DNA from: Gadus chalcogrammus
Taxonomy: Eukaryota > Chordata > Actinopteri > Gadiformes > Gadidae
DNA: 64,000 bases
Direction: 5' to 3'
Assembly (NCBI RefSeq): GCF_026213295.1
Contig: NC_079424.1
Coordinates: 20,376,259 to 20,440,258 of the forward strand
Positions within the stretch are counted from its first letter, which is position 1. The number at the start of each line of letters is the position of its first letter. Made by a program: the position numbers and the translations under genes. Below the pieces are notes generated by a model. It was not told the origin of the DNA. It searched no databases and saw only the letters and a list, made by a program, of their open reading frames with translations. Below are positions 55,557 to 64,000 of the stretch, in pieces.

Positions 55557-55692
55557 AGCGAGCTGAAACGTAGTCCCTGCTGAATGGGTGTTCCCTGCGG
55601 CGGAGGAATGAAATGTGTCATACACTCTCTCACCACACCCCCGTTCCCCCCTTTCAGCCCCCTACCCCCCACTCACACACACACACACACAA

Positions 55693-55770
<78 letters not shown>
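55497..55770. repeat. (GT)n followed by (CA)n, inverted pair
   Basis: About 55 bp of GT at 55,497-55,553 and about 98 bp of CA at 55,673-55,770 on the same strand. They are mutually complementary, so a transcript could fold back across the 120-bp spacer. Confidence 0.93.
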
Positions 55771-55773
<3 letters not shown>

Positions 55774-56581
55774 CACAAAGCTATTCTATTTCCCAGACGG
55801 ATGCAGACAGTAACTCAACCTGCAGCTCCTCTGTGTTTCCATGGAGGGTCAGAGGGTCCGGTCCCCACAGCCCACCGTCATAAATACCCTGATACCCTCC
55901 TGCATCGGAGCCCACCCTAATAAACCCACCTGCTGCCGTCCTTTTGGGATGGAATGTGTGTGTGTTTGTATTTGTCCCAGCGTTTGTGTGTGTGTGTGTT
56001 ATGTGCATGTGTGTGTTTGCGTATATATGTCTGTGTGTGTGTGTCAGTGCATGTGTGTGTGTGGGTGTGTGTGTGTTTGTGTGTGTCTGTGTGTGGGATC
56101 CGGCCGGTCCTCAACAGCTAGCTGTCAGTGGATAGACTGCAGGAAGGTATTCAGTTCCAAGGGGGTGTGTGACAAATACCTGACAAGTGCGTGTGTGTAT
56201 ACGCGTTAACTCAAAGCAGCATACTTGCAACTGCGTTCATCTTTAAACAAACAAATCCTGTTTGTCCTCCATACGATACAATACAACAGCATTATAACGT
56301 TGCCTTAGAGCAACGACATGCCAATTAAAAAAGCACACTGAGGCAAATCGATCAAACCGAACAAAGTGAAAGAGGCAGTAATAAAGTCATGGAGACCTTC
56401 ATTATGTATGCTTCAGTCTGTACCTTGACCCCCCTTAACTTCATATCATTGATGTCAAAGTTCTCTCCGGCCCCTGGGGCACTCTCATATGGATGCTTGG
56501 GGGGTGACATAGGGCTTTGGCTGGGACCGACATAGAGGGGGTGGCTTCTGCCCCACGGCCCACCGCCACCTCTCTCTCTCT

Positions 56582-56585
<4 letters not shown>

Positions 56586-56673
<88 letters not shown>
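56586..56673 (+). repeat. (CA)n microsatellite
   Basis: About 88 bp of uninterrupted CA preceded by (TC)n. Open frames through it in several phases are repeat artefacts. Confidence 0.95.
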
Positions 56674-56674
<1 letters not shown>

Positions 56675-57109
56675 CAATCATTTCCGTAGATGGGATGATT
56701 CCAAACGTCTTTTACCCTTACCCTTGTGTTAGAGAATGGGTAGATGATGTTCATGTATAGTTTTTGATGCTGGCGGGACTGGACATGTAACAGGCCTACC
56801 GCGTGTCCCAACATTGGTCCTGGTAGATATAGCCTAGTTGCGGATCCCAAATTCACCGATCAGACCCGAGATCCATTCATATTTTATTCCCATTCCCATC
56901 AATACGATTCCTGTCGGTCAACTTCTAAAAAGAAGACATTGTGGAAAAATCGCCATACATGACATGTTACAATTTGGACGAATCATTGAATTATAGCTGC
57001 TCTCATATGTTGTTCTATCCTCGAACGTCGTTCAGTGGATAGAAGGACGGTTGATGCTGACCAATTAGATCTCGCTCCGACTTTTTTTGTTGTACTCCGT
57101 CGTCACAGA

Positions 57110-57157
57110 CAGCGTTGCCAGATTGGGCCAGATTTCCTTCCCAATCTGGCAACACTG
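57110..57157. repeat. Inverted repeat TTGCCAGATTGGG
   Basis: CAGCGTTGCCAGATTGGG (57,110-57,127) is inverted as CCCAATCTGGCAACACTG (57,140-57,157) with one mismatch in 18 bp and a 12-base loop. The motif resembles termini of widespread small DNA transposons; the copy here is only the stem. Confidence 0.9.
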
Positions 57158-57889
57158 GATGCAGCGCGTAAGGCACCTTGGCACATGGAACTAGCGCGCT
57201 TTCCATCATATTGATATAATTTGTCTCACTAGCAATGTAATGTTCAAACCTTTGAATGAACTGGGAAACCAAAACATCGGAAAAGGGAAATCACCAATGA
57301 GGTAGGGTTAAGACCTATTCGATATTTTGTCTCTGACAATATTCTTACTTGTTTACGAACATATTTCTCCACATTTAGCAACAAACACTTGTATTGCACA
57401 CTGATAGAAGATTGGTGTAAAGACATGGTTTTATTATAGGTGTTTCCAACGGAGTCTAGCCTATGTTATGTCATTTAATGTAATGTCTGGCAAAATTGAA
57501 AACCATAATTAACACATTTTCTGCATCTAATTGTCAAAACAAGTTCAAAGAAGTATTCATTCATGGAGTCATCCCAATCGGTATGTATTCAAGTGATTTG
57601 TTGTTGGTTGACAAGGGCTTATGTGCTTGATATAGTAAAAAAAAAAAACACTACTTCAAATCTTCATGCAACCCTCACTATTGGTCTCCCCAATGCGACA
57701 GGGAAGTCATACAGAGACGCAGCCTATTCATACATTCCTCCAAGGCAACAGCACATTCATAGCCTACCCGCTGAGCAGATTGGTGAAAGGCAGAGTTGGA
57801 CGGATCGTCAATATGTTGATCACACAATTTCTGCTTCTGCTCTGGTGTATTAAGGGTCAAAACAGCGAACTCCCTCAATCAAGGCATTG

Positions 57890-58181
57890 TTCTCTCTCTG
57901 TCTCTGTCTCTGTCTCTGTCTCTGTCTCTGTCTCTCTGTCTCTGTCTGTGTCTCTGTCTGTGTCTCTCTCTCTCTGTTTCTGTCTCTCTCTCTCTCTCTC
58001 TGTCTCTGTCTCTGTCTGTGTCTCTCCGTCTCTCTCTCTCTGTCTGTGTCTCTCTCTCTGTCTCTGTCTGTGTCTCTCTCTCTGTCTGTGTCTCTCTCTC
58101 TGTCTCTGTCTGTGTCCCTCTGTCTGTGTGTGTCTCTCTCTCGCTGTCTCTGTCTGTGTCTCTGTCTGTGTCTCTCAGTCG

Positions 58182-58227
<46 letters not shown>

Positions 58228-58489
58228 GTCTCTGTCTCTGTATGTCTCTCTGTCTCTGTCTCCGTCTGTCTCTCTCTCTCTGTCTGTGTCTCTCTGTCTC
58301 TCGGTCTGTGTCTCTCTCTCTCTGTCTGTGTCTCTCTGTCTCTCGGTCTGTGTCTCTCTCTCTCTGTCTGTGTCTCTCTGTCTCTGTCTCCGTCTGTGTC
58401 TCTCTCTGTCTGTGTCTCTCTCTCTGTCTCCGTCTGTGTCTCTCTCTCTCTGTCTCTGTCTGTGTCTCTCTGTCGCTGTCTCTCTGTTG

Positions 58490-58535
<46 letters not shown>

Positions 58536-58866
58536 GTCTGTGTCTCTCCGTCTCTCTCTCTGTCTCTGTCTGTGTCTCTCTCTATCTGTCCCTGTCTCTG
58601 TCTGTGTCTCTCTGTCGCTGTCTCTCTCTCTCTGTCTCTCTCTCTATCTCTGTCTCTCTGTCTCTGTCTCTGTCTCTGTCTCTGTCTCTGTCTCTGTCTC
58701 TGTCTCTGTCTCTGTCTGTGTCTCTGTCTGTGTCTCTCCGTCTCTCTCTGTCTCTGTCTGTGTCTCTCTCTATCTGTCCATGTCTCTGTCTCTGTGTCTG
58801 TCTCTGTCTGTGTCTCTCTGTCTCTGTCTCAGACTCTTTCTTTGTCGGTTTCTGTCTCGGTCTCTC
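57890..58866 (+). repeat. Polypyrimidine/TG minisatellite (TCTCTG / TCTGTG)n, about 1 kb
   Basis: Nearly 980 bp made of TCTCTG, TCTGTG and TC units with higher-order repetition of about 60 bp (for example three copies of CTCTCGGTCTGTGTCTC-like blocks near 58,290-58,370). All three forward frames stay open for hundreds of codons purely because of the repeat. The purine-pyrimidine strand bias allows triplex (H-DNA) structure. Confidence 0.95.
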
Positions 58867-59161
58867 GTCTGAAAATGGAGCAAAGAGAAATGGCATAAAA
58901 GGTTAATAAATAATAATAAATGGTGAATGTGGGGATGCACTCTCAGTGACATCTTCTCAGTGGTGTTAAAGTTCAACAAGCTGCCATGTCCCCCCAGGAT
59001 GGCAGCAATGTCCTCCCTTCGTATCGGAATTATTCACCTCATGAAGCATTTAGACGGTGACCTATGATGGTCCTCCACATTGGACATGTGGCATGTAGCA
59101 AAAGTACAAGAAGCACTCCATATTTCTGAGTCAATAAATAATGGTTTTTAGACTGTGTGTG

Positions 59162-59552
<391 letters not shown>

Positions 59553-60429
59553 CTCTCTCCCACACAGCTCTCTCTCTTCCACACACAACACACACACATG
59601 CATCTATACACACCCCAACCAAATACACATTTGGTGGGGACGTCATTTCCTGTACCTTAATTTAAGATTCCATGTTTCACCCTCAATCTTGTCGTCTGTT
59701 TAAACATAATGTGTGTTTAACTGGTGAAGTGTGTACTTGCGTAATGGTTGTTTTGCTCCAATCCCTTCGCTGAGTTTCTCTAATGAATGTTTACATGTGT
59801 TTAACATTTAGTTTTTTATAATATATTTAATACATGCATAATCATTGGTGCAGTTTGCATGTATGAATGTTGTTATATTCAATCAAATCATTCATCTATA
59901 ATGGCACGATAGTAAGTTCTTATGTTGTGTGCCAAATCTGGTTAATAATTAACCATGCCCTTACTAACCTATTCTCCTTTCTTGTTCTCAGTCAAAATTA
60001 TACACACAATTTGCGGTTATTTAAAAATCTGGGTAGGAAAGTCATGCATAAAGATCTAGTCTTCTCTCCAACTACCAAGCCGCAGAAGTTGATGTGTCAA
60101 CAGCTTTCACGTTGAGAACAGTATTGTACCACTAGCAGCGCTTAACATAAATTAATAATTATAGGACTGGGAAGAACCTTTTATACCCAAGACCTTTTTA
60201 TATTTAATAACATCAACTACATTTAAGTGATTGTAGTTAACTGTATTTTCCTAATTTCCATTCAATATTTTTTCACTTTATAACTTTTAATCCACTGCCT
60301 ATGTGTTTGATGAGACACATTTGTATATATTTAAAACTGTGTGTGTGTGTTCTTCATTCACTTAAGCAGTGGAGTATCAAGTAATTAAATAATTAAACCT
60401 TATTAAAGCAGAAACAGGGTTGACATAGA

Positions 60430-60670
60430 ATTTACAATTTAAATTACATTTAGCAGACGCATTTATCCAAAGCGACTTACATCGTTTAATGCACACATTG
60501 ACACACCGACGGCAGAGTCAACCATGCAAGGCGACAGCCAGCTCGTCAGGAGCAGTTAGGGTTAAGTGTGTTGCTCAGGGACACATCAGCACTCAGATAG
60601 GAGGAGCTGGGGATCAAACTAGCAGCCTTTCGGTTACAAGACAACTGCTCTACCTCCTGAGCTAAGCCGA
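60430..60670 (+). repeat. Teleost dispersed SINE-like repeat, copy 2
   Basis: TTTAGCAGACGCATTTATCC, AAAGCGACTTACATCG, GACGGCAGAGTCAACCATGC and GAGCTAAGCCG match copy 1 at 17,484-17,710 along the full length with small differences. It is the better preserved 5' end of the two. Confidence 0.75.
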
Positions 60671-62238
60671 GTTTATTGTGTGTACTGCTAACCCTATTAA
60701 TTATGAGCAACGAAACAACAAGGATAGCAAGAGACATGTTGTTTGCTCAAGAGTACAAATATATCTCATAATTAAGCAGTGATTTGGTTTGTTGGAACAA
60801 AAGATTGACAAGAATCGACTAGGGGGATTTGAGGTAATTGTGCCACCATCTGAAGTAGCAGAAGGAGAGATATTGAATAATGTTTAGTATCAAAGCCCTC
60901 AGACCCTATTAAGGTCAACTTGGCAAAGTAAACCTTTATTAACACAAAATAATCATCGTCAAAGGCGCGACATTGCATCCTTCTAAGTTCTCACAAATGC
61001 CTTGACACCGTCGCACTTTCTGAAAATGATACACTCTGTCCTAGTTTTACCTGTGTTGGAATAGAGGATGTTTGTTTACATGTTTACGTGTTGACACTCA
61101 AACCCTGTCTCTAACTCTATTGAAGCCGATGGAGCGATAAGAATAGACTCCTCTCTGGTCCTGTGGCTGAGTACAGCTGACAGGCACTCCTTCTCGGAGA
61201 AGATCATCAGAATGTGGCATCCGTTTTATCCACCTAAAAACCCTGGCTGCGCTTTTCTCCGTGTCAAAATTAAATTTTGATGCCCAAATCCTGAAAGAGC
61301 TTTTTCTTCTGGCATAAAGGGTGAACGATGCGCAGCTCCAGGGCCGCAGCTGCGAGCGCATGAAGTCATCCTTAATGCATCCTGCGATCGGTGCTCTGTG
61401 TGAAACTCTCGAGCACTCCCTCGCTCTTCATCCTGCAGCGTGGGAGCTCGTAGTTAACACAAAATGCTTGGCAAAAGGTATACGCTCTGTAAGATCTGCC
61501 TTCCGTCGTTCATTTCCCATACAATTCCACCTCAGGTAACCGGCTACCCCGCCCCCCTGTCTTTTGTCTGCTATGAGGGAGACCCCCATCTGAGGCTGTT
61601 ACTGGAGGGAGTCCCCCCGGTGTGAATGTAGGGGTGGGGGTAGGGGTAGTGGTTAGAGCCATGTGGAGGGAAATCTGTGCACTGACCTACATGTCTGGGG
61701 AAAGAGGCCGATGTCCCCTGAACTGAACATCCAGGTTGCATTAAACACAGTTCAATTGTTATTGCTGTGGAAAAATGACTTCAAAATATGTTCCCCAATC
61801 TGGGTGGGATTAATAAAAGGGCACATATCTAGCGCATATATTTATAACAATGAACATTGAATATTGAAGCACATCAATACATTGACATATCCCATAAGTA
61901 TAATTTTAATATATAATTAATAAATAATGCCACTACTACACTGTTATGTAGTCTGCATCTTTTATTTAGACACATCCAGGCATGTCGTCTTTTTTCTTCT
62001 CCAGGCAAAATGGGAACCAACCATTCACACCGCAAGTATTCAAGTCTGCATTAGGACGGCAAACCCTGCTGCAGCTGATCACTGGGGGGCAGCAATGAAT
62101 CATAGACATTGTCCAGAAGGCGTCTGTAATGCAGCCAGGGCCTGGGTGCAAATAGACAGGCAGGGTCTGTTGGTTAGTCGTCTTGGTGCTCTGGGACGGG
62201 ATCAACCCTGAGGTAGAGGGAGGTGAGGTCTCCTATGT

Positions 62239-62476
62239 AGTTGTTGTTTAGTGCATAAGTTGTCATGTTAAGTGTCTATGTTTTCTGGTGTCAAATTGTT
62301 AATTTGTGCGCACAAGTTGTTGCTCAGGGACAAATTGCGGTTTTGTGCACAGGGTTTTTTAACTTATTGCTTACTGACTAATTGCTGTTTAGTGTGCACA
62401 AGTTGTTGCTTAGTGACAAATTGGTAAATAGTGTGCACGAGTTGTTATTAAATATGCACAAGTTGTTGCACCAAGT
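62239..62476 (+). repeat. Degenerate tandem repeat, unit around TGCACAAGTTGTTGCTTAGT
   Basis: CACAAGTTGTTGC recurs at 62,311, 62,397 and 62,457, with a CACGAGTTGTT variant at 62,437. ACAAATTG or TTGTGCAC motifs sit between copies. Spacing varies (20-50 bp), so the array is old or irregular. Confidence 0.65.
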
Positions 62477-63699
62477 GAGGCCTGGATGCATTCCCAAATG
62501 CCTTCAATAACACACACAGCCCCACACACTCCGTCCCTCCCTCCCTCTCTCAATGGGTCTGACCAGGCACCACCGGCTGTTGCACTATCGTGGAGTTGCA
62601 TTGCATGAGGATTATTATTTCGGTACATATCCTTCCCCGGTCACCATGGCAATAACCAGAATCAACCTCTGATTGTCGGTCAAATGGCAGGTGCCATGGA
62701 TCAGTGTGGAACATCTTTACACTGAATGATCAGTCTGGATCGGAGGACATTAGAGAGTAAATATAGAAGATGAACAAAGTGCCACAGATGCCTGCGATCA
62801 TCACAGAGGACACAAATAAGTACGAACCAACTGGGCACGTGTTTGTGTGTGTGCGTGCGTATGTGTGTGTAGTATGCGTGTGTTTGTCTGCATATAAACA
62901 AGTATGTGGATTCTTTCCAGTCAGGAACATGAATAGGTGCCCAGGGAGACGCATGGGTTGAAAATGTGTCAGGCTGGGGACTCTGTTATGCTATCCTTCT
63001 ATTGTGATGCTATTGTGATGTACTGTATATCTCGGTCTTGTCCTCATGTTTGCACCATAGCTTTTCCACTCTGGGCAGCTTTTCACCCTTAGACCTTTGT
63101 GTCTTTATAATGCATGTTTTGACCCTTCAAACACCTTTTGATGCTTTCAATACACAACACTGTGTGTTTCCAAATCTCCAAATCTGGTGATGTAGCATCC
63201 AATCCCTTGGAAAAATTGCTACGCCAACCATAACATGAGCCAAACCTCAACCAGTGGCGAAAGGCACTCAAACTGCCCTTTTATATTTATGGCTGGAAGA
63301 AATCTCCTGGAAAATAAATAGTGTTAAATATTCCCACAATTTATTGCACATAAATAATGATGATTTTTTATTGGTTATCTCTTTTGGGCAAAAGGGATGA
63401 TTTGATTATTTTCCCCAAGAGGTATAAAAATGTACAAAAGCTACGTCAATTTCTCTCTCTCTCTCTCTCCATCATAGTTTAGCCCCAGGCAAGGGAAGGA
63501 GATCAGAGTCCTTTAGCTTTACAAGGCTGCTAAGTATTCACAATTAGTGTTTAACTAGATGCGTGTGTGCCTGCGCGCATGTGTGCGTGTGTGTGTGTGT
63601 GTGTGTTTGCGTGCGTGCGTGCATAAACATACACATACAACCACCCCACGCCACGCGTGTTTACATACTCCAGCGAATGTGTACTGTACTTATGTTTGT

Positions 63700-63975
63700 A
63701 TTAATGCATGCTCGAGAGAGAGGAGTGGTGGAGAGAGCCACTGTTGCAAACAGAGGGGGAGAGAGAGAGAGAATGAGAGGGAATGAGAGTGGCAGAGACA
63801 GAATGAGAGCAGCAGAGCGAGAAAGAGGGAAAGAGAGACAGCTAGAATGGGGAGAAAGGATAACGGAGAGAGAGTGAGAGAGAGGGGGAGAGAGGCAAAG
63901 AGGCAGCGAGAGAGAGCAACCGAGAAAGAGAGAGAGACCGCTAGAGAGTGTACGTGTTATGGGAAGAGACACAGG
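63700..63975 (+). repeat. GA-rich (AGAG)n region
   Basis: Purine-rich sequence with many GAGAGA runs continues almost to the window end. Frames through it in both directions are compositional artefacts. Confidence 0.8.
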
Positions 63976-64000
63976 AAAGCAGAGAGGCAGCATGAGTTGT

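Larger units (their letters stand above)
54120..57889. other. Microsatellite-rich stretch without supported genes
   Basis: If the exon at 54,006 is real this would be its first intron. It holds the hairpin at 54,941, three long (AC/GT)n tracts and the hairpin at 57,110. A 237-codon frame at 54,762-55,475 shows no domain and is judged fortuitous. Confidence 0.4.
59600..64000. other. Gene-poor terminal stretch
   Basis: No supported gene. It contains the SINE-like repeat at 60,430, a tandem repeat at 62,239 and purine-rich sequence from 63,700. A possible 3'-splice site (TTCTTCTCCAG|GCAAAATGGG at about 62,004) opens a 69-codon frame, but I cannot tie it to any gene. Confidence 0.4.

Noticed and set aside
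56110..56145. CQWIDCRK reading resembling the start of a Gli-type zinc finger, with AG and GT on both sides
   Set aside because: Only 29 bases, with no second cysteine/histidine pair in frame and no neighbouring finger exon. Most likely chance.
57666..58906. Open frames of 410, 339 and 284 codons on the + strand
   Set aside because: They are Leu/Ser/Val/Cys artefacts of the TCTCTG repeat, open in all three frames at once, with no start context or splice evidence.
62005..62215. Possible exon after TTCTTCTCCAG, reading AKWEPTIHTASIQVCIRTAN
   Set aside because: The acceptor is plausible, but the frame contains no recognisable motif, two other phases close quickly, and it could not be linked to the 54,006 exon except by phase.

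Overview
This is a vertebrate nuclear window, most likely from a ray-finned (teleost) fish. The genes are intron-rich with canonical GT-AG borders. The interspersed repeats are typical of fish: L2/CR1-like LINEs with ATT-rich tails, PIF/Harbinger and hAT elements, and a teleost SINE-like repeat. Dinucleotide (AC)n tracts are very dense, which fits gadiform (cod-like) fish, but that last step is inference. Two runs of exactly 100 N (2,161-2,260 and 51,401-51,500) are assembly gaps, so adjacency across them is provisional.

Layout. 1-2,160: transposon debris, including a decayed hAT-like transposase 3' end. 2,641-3,752 (+): the last four coding exons of a BPI/LBP/PLUNC-family gene. 4,163-8,883 (-): cdk5rap1, 13 exons. 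10,102-12,207 (+): ghrh, the growth-hormone-releasing hormone precursor. 13,632-23,642 (-): rpn2, 17 exons, with several transposons in its introns. 24,830-30,356 (-): mybl2, 15 exons. 31,031-39,290: a transposon block with an inverted-repeat element, a PIF/Harbinger relic, an apparently intact L2-like LINE and, tail to tail with it, an internally deleted LINE. 39,400-39,963 (+): a small two-exon gene I do not recognise. 41,152-44,364 (-): ift52, 12 exons, terminal exon not found. 45,422-50,858 (-): srsf6, 6 exons. 51,501-64,000: almost no recognisable coding sequence, dominated by (AC)n, (GA)n and a ~1-kb polypyrimidine array, with one candidate first coding exon at 54,006.

The identified genes (BPIF cluster, CDK5RAP1, GHRH, RPN2, MYBL2, IFT52, SRSF6) all map to human 20q11-q13. 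The window is therefore a compacted teleost counterpart of that segment. The genes share no pathway: they cover mitochondrial tRNA modification, a hypothalamic neuropeptide, ER N-glycosylation, cell-cycle transcription, ciliary transport and splicing. Exon borders were read by eye from splice consensus plus remembered family similarity. The summed coding lengths of cdk5rap1, rpn2, mybl2 and srsf6 are multiples of three. I found no prokaryote-like system, CRISPR array, rRNA or tRNA. The most unusual material is in the transposon architecture, the ghrh precursor, the incomplete ift52 and the orphan gene.
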